A DNA stretch of 64,000 nt from Saturnia japonica. Its lineage: Eukaryota; Arthropoda; Insecta; Lepidoptera; Saturniidae. The position numbers and the translations under genes were made by a program. Location: positions 10,354,001-10,418,000 of the forward strand of contig CM065309.1 of NCBI GenBank assembly GCA_033032175.1, given 5' to 3'. Positions 1 to 12,288 of the stretch are shown one piece after another. Position 1 is the stretch's first letter. Every line of letters begins with the position of its first letter. The notes under the pieces are model-generated. The model saw only the letters and a program-made list of their open reading frames with translations. It did no database searches and was not told the origin of the DNA.

Positions 1-947
1 GTTCGCATGGCTAACATTCTATAGTTTAAACGTATGATGATTTATACATCGTCGGTGATACTGTAAAACAGGCTATGGTCACTATGAACTGATTTTACAC
101 GAGAGAGAGAGAGAAAACATTTTTTTAACGATTCTGTAGGTTAGGTTGGTTAAGTTTTATGCATATCGTGGTATTAGGTATATCTATAGAAATAAAACGA
201 TCGAAGTTTGCCTACTGTCTAGATTTTGATTTTTTTTTTACTCCTTAGATACTTCCAAAGAAATTTATCTTACTAGCTACGATTTTTATAAGCCTTGCGC
301 GTTTTTCTGTCATCCACGCTAGCGAAGTCGTGGGCATACATAATCGTTAATAAAATCTATATGTTTTTTATAGAAGTTACTCTAGAATGTGGATCTAATA
401 CGAAAATAACTATATAACATTTTTCAATTAATAAATTACATCGATTATTTTGACATGGAACTTATTTCAGTATCGCCGATATAAGTACATGTAAGTCACA
501 GTAATTTCGAAGCCTGTTAAATGCATTAAGATGTGTGAATGCAAAATTTGAGAAGTACCTATGCGAAGTATAAGCTCGTGTGAAATCTTGGCCATCTCTC
601 TCTCTCTCTCTCCATATCTTGTTTAATCAACACAATTTGTATGTGTGAGAAAACAATAAAACTAAGTCAGCTCCGACGCACGCCTATAGTTGTATGATAC
701 TGTATACAAGTAATTTTATTTTGCCTGGTAATAAGCGGAATTGTAATAATTCTCTTTGAAGAATAAGTGTCAGGAGCTCTGTGGTCAGGAGTCAATGAGA
801 AAGGAATTCGAGGCATTATTTTATAATGTCATAATATAAATCAAAATTAAGTTCAAGAATATGTTCTTTGTATCAATGTTTTGTAAAAATTACTAGGTAT
901 TATAGAATATACTTAATATTTTTTAAACTAATAGATAATTCAATTAC
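1..947. other. Gene-free stretch left of gene A exon 4
   Basis: This should be the last intron of gene A. No sequence resembling gene B exon 5 occurs here. It holds a short GA run (about 100-115), a CT run (about 596-612), and a small piece of the common lepidopteran repeat with the words agcgaagtcgtgggc near 310-325. I see nothing else in it. Confidence 0.4.
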
Positions 948-3373
948 CTTAGGTTGATAACCGTTCTCATCAGCGGTGTATGTGAAGTCGACTGGGACGC
1001 CGTCGGATGTTTGGAATTGGTATGCCCTTGGACGGCCTGTTTAACAATACAGAGGTAAATTTTTGCTTTTGACTTGTTTTTTGAATTTAATATTTTAATG
1101 TCTTTAACTCTTTTTTATAGTTACATTTCACAATAAGTTTATATTTATTTTTATTCAGCTAATGCTTATTTCAATTTTAGCCTAAACCTGATTTTACATA
1201 TTTTTTTTAGATTAGTTAAATATTTAAATATTTTATTACATAATATATCAGGATAATAAAAAAAATTAAGAGATAGCAAGCAACTTGCATAAATTAGATT
1301 ATAAATTAATACTTACAAGGAAATCCTGATTGTTTACCCTTTTGAGAGTACCGCTCGCTTGAGCACTAATACCATTACCAGTCTCGTAACTGAAATATAA
1401 AAAGAAAACTAATTATTTTAAGAACTAAACTTACTATGGTAAAAATAAACACAGTTAATAACTACAATTATTCAGTCACGTATTATAAAATACACATTTA
1501 TCACTCTCTTATCAGACGCTAACGGCTAACCACACATTAAATATTGCAAACAAACATATATTTAATAATTATAAAATTTTATGATAGGTTGTCTACGTTA
1601 AGTTATTTAATAATTGGAAACGTGAAACGTAGAGTGTAAATAATATCAAGCATTATAATCAAATAAATCCCATACTAAATATATTTTTTATCATGACAAC
1701 GCTGTCTTTTAATTTTTGTCATAATTGTTTCAGTAAAAACACTGAACAAATTAAATCTATGTGATAAATCCCGAATATGAATATTTTTTACGTTAAAATT
1801 GTGTTTTAAAGTTAATGAATTTGGTGTTAGGGTTGAAATGTACTTTCGTACTGGAAAATGTTCATTAAGAATGTGCTGCTTAATTTATTTAATCTCAGTT
1901 ATAGTCATTTATCTATATCTATACAATTAATAAAATTGAAGTGTCTGTTTGTAAAGTCTAAATCATAGCTGTTTATTAAATTCATATGAAAGTAGATATG
2001 CAATATGATACATATAATAAAAAACACATTTTTGTAATTGTCCGATTGTCTGCCTGTTTGTACCGGATAATCCCCGATAAGATTGGACTGGAATTTCAAT
2101 GGTAAATAGCTGACGTTATCAGGAGTTACTTTCTTTTAGAAAAATAAATAAAAACAAAGAAAATCTTGTCATGGTGAATCAATTCGAGCGCTTAAATGAC
2201 ACGCCGAGGAAATCATAAGAGATATAGCAAATTAATGCACAACAGACATTAATAAGATGTAAAAAAAAGTTAGCGAGAGTGTAATATGTATATCTTCTAA
2301 GTAACACCCACAATAAGCATTTTTGTCTTTAAAATAACCGGGAGCGGGAGTAGCAAAATTCACGCGTGTGCCTGATTGACGGAATTCTGTTGTCCATGTG
2401 AGCGACGCCGCGGGCACAGCTAATGTAGTATAAACTTACATTTTGTTTTCATAATTCTAGTTTTATTTAGATAAATAATGAATACATATTTTACAACATA
2501 CTAATTATCTTTAAATACAAACATGGAGACATCTTAGTATATTATATATATCTAGTTTGATCCTAACTAGGATTATGTTAGTCCGAGTAGTAATGTAAAT
2601 TACTCTACAGAATGATAACAGCTCCCCTATTACCTATCAGCATTATGGGCAAACCCGTCCTTTGTAACAGATTTTACTGTATCACTGTATAAAAAACCTT
2701 ATTAACCTTAATACTTACAAATAATTGAAGCCGTCAGGTTTAACTTCAGATTCAGAACGGAGTACAGGAGATTCAGCCTCGCGGTCAGTGTACACAGCGG
2801 CTTTAGTGTAAGTTTTGACGGGGGTGGTAAAAGGTTCAACTACTGCTTTGACAACGGGCTCTACCACAGCTACGGGCTCTACCACAGCTCGGCTTTAACA
2901 GATTGCTGCCATGGCTTGTAGACCCCGCTCTCGGTGCGGACGAAACTTGCCGCACTCGCAGCACATACGCAGAGAGCTAACACCTTAAATGATAAAATAA
3001 TTATATATTTTTGTAATAATCATAACAATAATAATTAAATATATTTAAGTATGTAAAAGAATGGTTAAAAAGTATACTCAGTTTTACTTTTGTTACACAG
3101 AAAAAAAATCCTGATAAATCTGACAATTTTATAAATTCACATAGCTCAAATACATGTTACAATTATAAAAAAGTTCGGAACTATAAGGGTTTGAACATAT
3201 ACAAATATATGAATATATAATAGTCCTAATACTAGTGATCCTTGCAAATCTTATATTACAAATTTCATACTGGACTTGAACTAATTATTTTTAGTTGTAC
3301 TTATATACTGTGATAGAGTTGGCGTAAAGATGTATTGAATAAAGTAAATATCACTTACCAAGAAATTCATCAT
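948..3373 (-). CDS. Gene A: RR-1 cuticular protein, two frameshifts, 3' end outside window
   Basis: Coding exons by eye: 3359-3373 (MMNFL), 2719-2983, 1317-1389 and 948-1036. The final exon, expected below base 1 by comparison with gene B, is not in the window. The product starts with a signal peptide (MMNFLVLALCVCAASAA), then a Val/Pro/Glu-rich linker containing a duplicated AVVEPV unit, then the RR-1 chitin-binding region with [13 protein letters not shown] and [13 protein letters not shown]. The phase-2 intron before YETGNG and the phase-0 introns match gene B. Two bases are missing: near 2889 in the linker (frame passes from VKA to AVVEP only if one base is restored) and near 1025 in a G run of exon 4 (CAAGGGCATAC; exon 4 has 89 nt against 90 in gene B). 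Splice sites and promoter look intact and there are no other disabling changes, so this is either a young pseudogene or two sequence errors. Family assignment is secure; functional status is not. Confidence 0.8.
2030..2425 (-). repeat. Dispersed repeat, tgtgcccgcggc type, in gene A intron 2
   Basis: On the minus strand the repeat opens with agctgtgcccgcggcgtcgc and runs through recognisable landmarks: a Gly/Pro-coding-like GC patch, ggttattttaaagacaaaaa, the word caataagc reversed, tcaccatgac and ccggataatccc. The same landmarks in the same order occur at 39945-40350 (+), 5265-5705 (-), 50515-50925 (-) and 59320-59790 (+). It is probably a decayed non-autonomous retroelement. Confidence 0.6.
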
Positions 3374-3432
3374 AGAGATTTGTATCTACACAAGTGTGAG
3401 AATCAATTATTGTCATATCACTAAAATTTCTT

Positions 3433-3508
3433 CCTTTTATAGCTAAAATAAATACAAGTTAGTGAAAAATAACGATCAATATTATGAGGGTAATGACACT
3501 GACCTTGA
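3433..3508 (-). promoter_or_regulatory. Gene A promoter: TATA box plus upstream block with CAAGGTCA
   Basis: On the minus strand TATAAAAGG lies at 3433-3441, about 65 bases upstream of the start codon. Further upstream, 3453-3508 is strongly similar to the same place in gene B and ends with TCAAGGTCA (3500-3508), which fits the FTZ-F1 monomer consensus YCAAGGYCR. Pulses of FTZ-F1 are known to drive cuticle protein genes in moths and flies; its use here is inferred. Confidence 0.55.
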
Positions 3509-3949
3509 AGACAGGTTTTTTTTTCATTTCTCGATGTCACACGTATTCTATTATAAGCTTGGTATATTAAAAATTAAATCTTGTAGAACTCGTTACTGTA
3601 CAAAATATACGATAAAAAATCTTTCATTGGGAAACATCGTGATTAGTGATTTAAAAAATTACGCAAACGTACAAAACTAAGCAACAAATAAATAATTATG
3701 AGATACGGATAAGGTATATTTTCCAGTTTTTTATGAAATTTTCTATATACCTAATTAAATTAAATTTTCGTTAAATATTTTGACTGGTTTGGTTTAAATA
3801 ATATACTACTACTAAATGGAAACAAAACAAAATTTATGAGATTTGCTTAGGCTTAGTGTTAGGCTTAGTTACTGTGGTCTTGTGTGCTTAAATTGATTCA
3901 AAATTACAATGAAGTAGATTGAGATTAAGCTCTGCTGCATTGGCAGTAC

Positions 3950-4262
3950 CTATGTAAGTTTCGACAGTTAACAGATATTGTCACTGCTAGGTTACTCTAC
4001 TTCGGTTACTTTCATAACTTAATGGCTTTCGGTATTTATTAGGGACAGCAACTGACGTAGATACCGTGTATTTATTTATATTACAAAAGCGGATAATTCA
4101 TGAAATCTAAAACATGGGATATCGCGAAAGTTTCAGGAATTAAATATCTTAAATGTGCCCTCACAATACATCATAATTTAATGTTTGTTCGCAAGAAGTT
4201 TGATAAGATAGACTGGCCAACTAAACGAGCGGCAAAGTTTTAATACTAGAAATAAATTCATA
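3950..4262. repeat. Segment duplicated at 27670-27995
   Basis: About 260-300 bases upstream of gene A align along their whole length with 27670-27995, upstream of gene C. Shared landmarks are ctacttcg, gtagatacc, atattacaaaagcg, aattcatg, tcgcga and ttaatactagaaa. It is not one of the abundant repeat families of the window. It may be a low-copy transposon or a duplicated regulatory segment. Confidence 0.5.
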
Positions 4263-5264
4263 TTGTTCATCCCATGTAAAGCACTCAGTAAAGCTAATGA
4301 AAGATTTTTAAGTAACTATATAATAGTGTTAGATTCTATCTCAGTACATTACACATTTCCCGGACGCAGGACTATGCCAAACATATGGTGACATATAGGG
4401 TGACATTAGTAATGTCTGGATGTGACGCCCACTATGTGCATTTACAAAAATTATATGAATTGAGATATACATCCCCTTCATAGAAAGGATGCGGGCGAGC
4501 TACATGATGGCGATTATGAATATAATACTATTTTTTGGTTTTACTTTATATTAATTTTTAATTGAGAGAATCATTAGGGTTTAGTCTGAATAAAGAAATT
4601 TGTTTTTTGATTATGAACGTATATAAAAATTAAAACAAAATTTTGAAGTTATAATAATAATAAAGCCTTTTATTCCGAAGCAATAATAATTACAATTTAA
4701 AATCAATACAAAACTACAAATTGTAATATGTCCCTTAGTTTCGTGTGACTATTAGCAACGGATACCTCCAACAATTTCTATTGTTGCCTGTCTTGGGTGA
4801 CCCTTCTTCAGTTTGGTCCTGCCGTCAATTTTATTTCGTCTTCCCACCTTGTGTGCTGCCTTCCTCGTCTTCTTTTGCCGTCCCTTGGATTTAAAAGACC
4901 AAATTTATTATTTTCTAATAAACATAAATTTTTATAGACCACATAGATCTAATAAACTGTACTCTTCTTATAGCCTTGTTCAGCTACGAGCAACTATAAT
5001 CATTTTAGTGGAAAAGGTTTCGAGACATCTTTACAATGTTTAAATGAACATCGTAAGTTTATTAATTTATTTTATACTAGTGGTACTACGCGGCTCCGCA
5101 AGTGTTTGCTATGTGGTATTTTTACTCATATAATTGACAAATTATTATTTAAGCTGACAGTATACAAAATTTCATAAGAATCGGTCAAGCCCTTTTCGAG
5201 CTAAATCTAGATATTCAAAAATGCAGGTTGAGAAAATAAATTGGTAAATTAATGATGAGCGTAT

Positions 5265-5705
5265 ATTCATTCATATCCATCATTATACATTTGTTCTTTT
5301 CACGCGATTAAACCACTTATCCAATTTACATTTCCAATTAATATCTATGTTAGGTATCAGAGTCAGGTTATAGGATTTATTTTGTAAGATAAAGTACCTA
5401 ACATAAGAAATAAGCAGTGACGACAATGGTGAATCATTTGAGGCGCCTTAATAACTTACGCTGAGTAAACCATATGAGATATATCAAATTAAAGATAAAA
5501 ATAATTGAAGATTTCAAAAAGACCTGCAGAAAAGTTAGTAATTGCATTTATCTATCTTCCAACGATCACCTACAATAAGCTGTCTTTATAAAACCAGCGG
5601 GCGATCGTCGTAAGTTGAAGCGGGGCGGAGGCATCACAATTCGCACATGCGCTTTACCGACGGCATTCTGCAGTATACTCGAGCGGAATCGCGAGCACGG
5701 CAAGT
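5265..5705 (-). repeat. Dispersed repeat, tgtgcccgcggc type
   Basis: This is a minus-strand copy of the family at 2030-2425. It is recognisable by cgctgagtaaaccatatgag, cacctacaataagctg and the closing gcgagcacggcaagtat (reverse of acttgccgtgctcgc). The flanks at 5090-5260 and 5820-6030 hold fragments of similar elements with the phrase aaactcggtcaaaccgc. No gene is seen between 3.5 and 8.5 kb. Confidence 0.5.
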
Positions 5706-7174
5706 ATAACCTATATACATTTAGGAACCACATATTTTACCCGTGTGTAAAATTTCATCATAAACGCTTGAGAAGATATATTTTTTTTAAATTATTTTTA
5801 AAGTATTACTGACCATTCCTGGTAGCGTACGAATTATAAATTGACGTATGCTCCGCTCCCCGTATAAAATTTTATCAAACTCGGATTGAAATGTATATTT
5901 ATTTTACAATTTCTAAAATAATAATTGAATATTCCTAAAGCCTATCTACTGAGGAATGACATACTTTCCGTGTACGAAATTTTAGAAAACTCGGTCAAAC
6001 CGCTTTTGTCATACCCACACAGAGAGAACAATGTTAGCGTCTCATATTAGTGATAGAAATGCCTATCAGGAAATTAGATTAAAAAATTAAGTAAATTCGG
6101 TAACAATGCATTAATATTTACAATTTAAAATACCATAGAGCTGATCTGAGGATGAAGCCGGGATGTAAAGACTGGAATTCCTGTTGGCAAATGGTAAAAC
6201 ATGTTTGGGAAGATGCAACCGGAAAATTGTCATTCAACTCCCTAACGGAAACTGGAAAGATATTCGAATTTGGGCAAATTTGGTTTTTCTAATGAGTACC
6301 TTCCATTACACATGATGATGATAAGGGTATGAAGATGGAGCCGGACGATCGCCACTAGAGCTTTTTGATGACAACTAACCTTAATTTTTTTTTTTTTTTT
6401 AATTAATATCATCCAGAACATTAGGAACTGATGTTTATAGGCCGTAAAAATATTAATATTACTTACTTTAAAATTTTGAGGGGTAAAACGTTATTCTATT
6501 TAAACTGAAGCCTTAAAACCTTATAAAGAAATATTAAAAAATTTAGAAATTCTAATTTTATGTAAGTTTCATTAAGTATGAACTGCCTGAGCCTCTAAAC
6601 AAAAACATGTTTTAAAAAACGGGTCAAGTCCTGATTGATATGATTTGTCTATAAAAAGTAGTGAAATCTCATAAACAGCCAATTCTAGGAGGTGGATCTA
6701 ACAAAATGAGTAATTTTGGCTATAATTTGACCTATTTGTTACTCGTTTAACTTTTATTCTTTAGAATCTATTATGCCTAATTATAAGAATCAAAATCAAT
6801 TCAATTTATGATAAGACAGTAAGGTTATATTCTTATTATATGTTGTGGAATTTTATATTACTTGTGCCTTTGAAAAATTGTAAGAGTCATTGCTACTATT
6901 ACGTATTAATTCTGTTTTCTTGAGATTGAGTTTATAGCTCCAAAATCTACCATTCACGAGTAGGTTCATGAAAATATAAATTTGCTGAGTTTTTGCTGTG
7001 TTTTAATTTACCTTCAAAAGTGATACGAACTTTCTGGTAACCCTACCTTTTCAAAGCTTATTTCGACTAAATTGTAAGTGACCGTAGTAAGACTTCATTA
7101 ATTTGTACGAAACGCATAGCCGTAATGAAAGCAAAATTAATAGGTATTTTTTCTAGATTCACGTTTGTATCGTA

Positions 7175-7400
7175 CTTTTTAGCCGACTTCAAAATAAGAC
7201 GGAGGTTCTCAATACGAATGTATATTTTTTTATTGATGTTCAGCCATAATTTCTTTGTTCGTGAACCGATTTTAGATAATAATTTTTTTTGTTGGAAAGA
7301 GTATCTCAAGGATGGTATAATTTTCAATTCATGGACATTGGACCTTCAACTCCTCCTGGGAGGAAGGAGGGAACCATGCGTATGTGTATTTAGTAATCGG
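7175..7400 (+). repeat. Dispersed repeat opening with gccgacttcaaaa
   Basis: It begins gccgacttcaaaataagacg, continues gaatgtatattttttt and ttcagccataa, and reaches a patch about a 'facing' ttggaccttcaa. Related copies are at 48470-48700, 55450-55530 and 57080-57265. The last has inverted ends, so the family is probably a MITE. Confidence 0.5.
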
Positions 7401-7679
7401 AATGGTAAAAGTAATAAGTATTGTCTAATACCATTTATACTTATTGCAGCTGTTATCTTGATTATCAAGATCTGAAAACTATTACCCTTATCTATATACT
7501 TCGTTTCATCGAAATCGTTTAAGCCGTTTCCGAGAAACCAATTATATATATATGTAATTATGGACAAGATTTGCTCACTTAATAGTATTAGATTTCTATA
7601 TAACAAAAAAATAAAATGGAAAAGTCTGTAATGTAAAACAGCTTTCTATGAAATGCGAGGTCCTTAAAACAAATACCTT

Positions 7680-8180
7680 TTTAAAAATATTTTACATGTC
7701 TATCTTTCTGTTTGTTCCGAAACGGTTAAGCCGATTTTGACCGGACTTTCACTGGTAGATAGCTGATGTGATAAGGAGTTTTTTTGTACTACAAATGAGG
7801 CAAACAAGCATGTGGCCTGCCTGAAATATGGACGCTTGCAATACAATAGGTATCACTAAAAATATCACAAATCTCCAAAGAAATGTCTTTGTGCTCTGCT
7901 CTACCTCTCTTTGGACCACCCATTTCCCAAGGAGGCCTGGAAACTCTAAGCACCGCAGAAACTCAATACAAGGTAATTTGGCTGCGATCTTCCGTAGGGT
8001 GAAGGTATTCCACCATTTGGGCTGCCTCAATCTGTACCATACCTCTCTTAGGCTGCTTTTAATTTAGAATAAGAATGAGAGTTCCGCACAAATGGAATAA
8101 ACTAATTATAGCAATGTCTAGCAACGCGCGCGCCCCACGCGTACGTTCCCCTTCGCCGCCACCGCGCTGTCGCGATGCAG
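7680..8180. repeat. Mosaic of repeat fragments left of gene B
   Basis: 7680-7790 is a reversed piece of the tgtgcccgcggc family tail (ccgaaacggttaagccg, tgtctgtttgt-like words). 7790-8060 is a different repeat with short open frames on both strands and no recognisable domain. 8120-8180 is a small GC-rich patch. I find no host gene here. Confidence 0.35.
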
Positions 8181-8451
8181 GAACTGCTAATAAGGAATTA
8201 ACTTATGTGTATAAGCATATCGAAATTGAACATAATTTATTAGCAAACACGTTGATTTTAATTTACAAAACCACTTTACTCTGAACCGTAGATTCTGGTA
8301 CTTTAATATGTGTCCAATGATATTGAACTTCAATACTCATCAGGTTAATGTGAGGAAGAGTTTGAGTTAACTTTTAATTTTAATTTGTAACTTATATATT
8401 GGCTATTATTAAAAATTAAATAAAAGTAAACTATATGGCACAGGTTTTATA

Positions 8452-8457
8452 TTTATT
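8452..8457 (-). terminator. Gene B polyadenylation signal AATAAA
   Basis: AATAAA on the minus strand lies about 100 bases beyond the gene B stop codon. It is a canonical signal at a usual distance. Confidence 0.5.
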
Positions 8458-8559
8458 CATATTATTACATAGTGATGCTAATATTATCTATAAAACGTGT
8501 TGCTTATAATCGTCTTCAGTCAATTTTTTTTGCTATGTCATGTCAATCCAGTGTTCCAT

Positions 8560-11399
8560 TCAGTATTTCTTGACGTCTTCTTTGGGTGGGTGGGCAAGCA
8601 CATACTCTACAGCACGGCGGATTGCTTCGGGTACTGGTGGCCCGACAGGTAGGACATTGCCCTATAATCAGTGAACTTAGTTAATTGAAGAAAACTAAAA
8701 TTATGATACAAAAGTTCTTAACTATAAATATTTGCACGGTACCTAGTTATAATTACAAAAGATATTTTTAACAGATGTATGCATATTGTTATCATCAACC
8801 CATGAGACTCAAAAATTTTAAGCAATGACGGCTCAGTGATAGCATGTATGGATCGAGGGGGATAAAGGATATCATTGTCATAAAATCATAGCATGGTGGT
8901 AGAGCAATTTCAAAGGAGGTTTCCTGACTAGCTACCACCCTCCTGTTGAAAATCTGTCACCAAGCACCTATAGATGTGTTCCGGCAGTTGCACTTGAGAA
9001 CCAGTTATCTCTCTAATCTTAGCGTGCTGGATCTTTGTCCACGTCGTCCCTTAACATCACGTGAGATTGTGATGAAACGCTAAAACCTAAAAAGAATTTT
9101 AAAAAATGGAAATATAAAAAATCTAAAGTAGTTATAAGGACTGCTATCCTGACATATTGTTTTAACCTGTACATAATTATTTTAGTGGTCATTTTAATTA
9201 TGTAAGTATTTTATGTTCCATTCAACTTTCTTTATATGTATTTGAAGTATATGAAGTGGATACCACAAATGATACATAAAAAGTATATTAATAACGACCA
9301 ATTTTATTAACTTCTTATTGAAATTTTTATTTACCTTCGGTTGGTAACCGTTCTCGTCCGCGACGTAGGTAAGGTCTACTGGAGTACCATCAGGAGCATT
9401 GTAATGGAATTCGCCTTGCACGGTCTGTCGAAATCATAATTTAATATAACAAGAACTCTGCTAACACAATTTGCCATTATTTTTACCAACTCATATCTCG
9501 TAAATACAGGATGCACAAATGGTGAAAGATATTGGGATCACAACACGTGATCCCCGATTGCCCCCAATTTTTCAAGGAGAAGTATATAACACTTTAAAGC
9601 TTGTCATAACGTATGGATCCTGGGCTGAGCATCGAAAGAGACGGAGGAAAGATGATTACATGTGAAAAAGGTTTGAATATTAAAAAGTATGTTGGTATTA
9701 TAAATGTATCTCAACCAAGACAAAATGTGAAAAAGGAGTCAAGTTCGGTAGAAACGACAGTAGTAGTAGGTAGATAAAACAGCTGAGATCTAATGGGTGC
9801 CAAGATCGATTGCAGTAAGTCTAAATTGTTAACAAATTACTATCGAAAAATTTGACTCCTTTAATTGGAAATTAACGTAAATATTTATTCCATATTTCAA
9901 GTTTCCGAGTTACGTATAAGTGGTCTAGGTTTTTGATGAGTGTGTCAGTCAGTGAGTGAGTGATAAAATACTATTTACAGACCTCAATTTATTTTACAGA
10001 ACTCAAGAACTAATAGGTTTATTCGTGAAATTTAGGATTCTTGTTCAAAGGCAATTTATTAGACTTACACAATTTTAATTGCTTCGTATCTACAACTAGA
10101 GTGTTAATTAAAAAGGAGGAAGAATATATAGATACACAAAAACCGAAGAAAATACGTATTGATTGTATGATAATGATGTGTGCATAAAAGGTGTGATAAC
10201 GGATTGAGGAGAGTGAAAGAGGAAAATATGTTATGACAACCCTACTTATCTTGGAATAAAAGCAAAAAGAAAATAATATGGTTGTCATAATATATCCATT
10301 TAAAATTATATTACTTGTGTTTCTTGAATTTGTTTCCGTGATAAAAAATTAAAATATACAAAAGTGGCAACCTTCTTCGTAAATTCATATCACGAAATGC
10401 TAACATACTAAGGTACACAGTTCACATATTATACATAATTATGAGGTCATCTCTTCGCATCGACCGCTCCCTATATCGAACTAGTAAACTCTATGTTGAA
10501 TATAAATATCGCAAGAACAATCGAAAAGCTTTAAAATTACTTATCATTTGATAACCCAAAAGATTATTTTAATGTTATTTTATATTGAAATTATTAAATA
10601 CAATTTAAAGAATTATGTGGATAATAATTATAGTCTAATATAGTGCACTTCAAGCTACTTACAAGAACATCGGTGTTATCAACACTCTTCAAAGCACCCG
10701 AGGCTTGAGCGCTAATTCCGTTTCCAGTTTCGTAACTAAAAAAGATATTCTATCAGTTAACAGCTTTAAATACAGTCAAATAAGTTTCATAATTAATATT
10801 AAACATCTGAATTAACACATATTAATAGTCACTAGTCTCACTTTAAAATAATATTGAAAGAGTTGCAACTATACAGATTCGGATACATCAAAATATTATC
10901 AAGTTTCTAGTTGTTTGTAATTTACTACTGTTACTGTAATACTAAAAAAAAATTAAAAGCCCTATATACTTATTTTTATAACTACAAAAAAAATTTAGTG
11001 ATAATATTAGTTTTCTCAACTCATATAATATAATATTCTATAGCAATTAGTAAGCTTTTATAATTGTAGATCCTTAAAATACTCACGCATAAATGTAACC
11101 GTCTGGGTTGACTTCAGAATCAGAACGAAGAATTGGTGCTTCAGCTTCGACGCCGCTATAGGAGGCGGTTTTAACAAGAGTTTGGGTGGGCTTGGCACCG
11201 GAGGCCGAGCCTCCTAGCAGCGATAGTACCGCGGCTGGTGTGTAAGGGTCAGGTTTAGCATGCACAACGCTGGCAACGCTTGCAGCACACACGAAAAAAG
11301 CAACAACCTAAAATTATGATATTCATTTTATAGGAAATTATAAGATTAATATTCTGTAACAAGACATTACAATACTCGATATCTCACCAAGAATTTCAT
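8560..11399 (-). CDS. Gene B: RR-1 cuticular protein, 165 aa, five coding exons
   Basis: Coding exons: 11388-11399 (MKFL), 11087-11307, 10663-10735, 9335-9424 and 8560-8661, with all donors GT and acceptors AG. Summed, they give 498 nt with no break. The signal peptide is about residues 1-21 (MKFLVVAFFVCAASVASVVH). A short linker follows, then LRSDSEVNPDGYIYAYETGN around residues 65-84, the RR-1 core at about 103-131 (VQGEFHY, VDLTYVADENGYQPK), and a tail with GPPVPEAIRRAVEYVL ending KKY. The aromatic ladder (Y/F) that lines the chitin-binding face is complete. The family gives extracellular structural proteins of soft cuticle, secreted by epidermis. It is the closest relative of gene A: same exon plan, phases, 5' leader and promoter block, so the two are tandem duplicates. 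The short first exon ending in the signal peptide is typical of insect cuticle genes and fixes the start. Confidence 0.93.
8815..9090 (+). repeat. tRNA-derived SINE in gene B intron 4
   Basis: It starts gacggctcagtgatagc, which resembles a tRNA A box, and continues with the family landmarks ctaccaccct, aatctgtcaccaagcacct, gtgttccggcag, gcacttgagaaccag, cttagcg and the closing tgagattgtgatgaaacgc. It matches 15645-15935 and 49973-50235. It sits in an intron, in antisense to the gene. Confidence 0.65.
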
Positions 11400-11462
11400 T
11401 GTGGGGGATCTGTATCCGTACGAGTGTCAGAAACAACAAGTGCCATACGCCAAAAACGTCGT

Positions 11463-11545
11463 CCTTATATATCTAATAGAATTACAAGTTAACAAAAAAT
11501 AACGACTATAGTTATAAGGGTATTGACATGCGATAGTGACCTTGT
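11463..11545 (-). promoter_or_regulatory. Gene B promoter: TATA box plus upstream block with CAAGGTCA
   Basis: On the minus strand ATATATAAGG lies at 11463-11472, about 65 bases upstream of the start codon. The block 11483-11545 aligns with 3453-3508 of gene A (shared words tacaagtta, aaaaataacga, agggta, tgaca) and ends in ACAAGGTCA. The leader between TATA and start is also similar in A and B. Confidence 0.55.
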
Positions 11546-12288
11546 AAAAAGCTTTTATTAATTTTGGTGTGTCATATGTAATACTAACCAACTAATTATT
11601 ATACAATAGCTTTTCGATCTTCCCGGCTTTACATAATAATAATTGTGATTTCAGTAACATCTTGCTATTCTACAATGAATTTAACATCCCACAAAACTTG
11701 ATATTTTATTGCATTCGTAGTAAATGTATGTAATGAAAAGTAAACGGTTATTCGCACGTACAAAATAAAGTTATGTATTTAATCCATGAATTACAGTCTT
11801 ACTGGGCTCCTTTAAACAATCGTAGATAGTCATTATTTCAATAACGACTTTTTTTAATAAATTTTTGAATTATTTTATAATGAAATAACAAATTTTTCTG
11901 ACTCACATAATAGATATTCATACTACTTGGATATAATAACGCTAGTCTTCAGGTACTTAAACTAAAACAAAAATTAACTTCAATGTTAACATATTCTATA
12001 TTTTATATCAGATAAAGGATAAAATACATTGAATAATAAAATACTTAATTTATTTTAATAGAAAAATACTTTAAATAATAAACGATTCTGCAGGTGTATT
12101 CCTAGCCTAAGCGTCAGGTAGATTCGTTATTGTATTTTTATTAGTATGAGCATTCATATAATGACGTAATTTTTTTTGTACAAATAACTCTGCGTGTAAA
12201 TGTTAAGAAAATAATAGTACCAGTTTATTTGCCTAGTATTTATTGAAAATATCAATATTCACTCTATAAAAGCTTACTACAAGCACTT

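Noticed and set aside
9718..9862. Short inverted words aaaggagtcaa/ttgactccttt 145 bases apart
   Set aside because: Arms of about 12 bases without target duplication; too weak to call a MITE.
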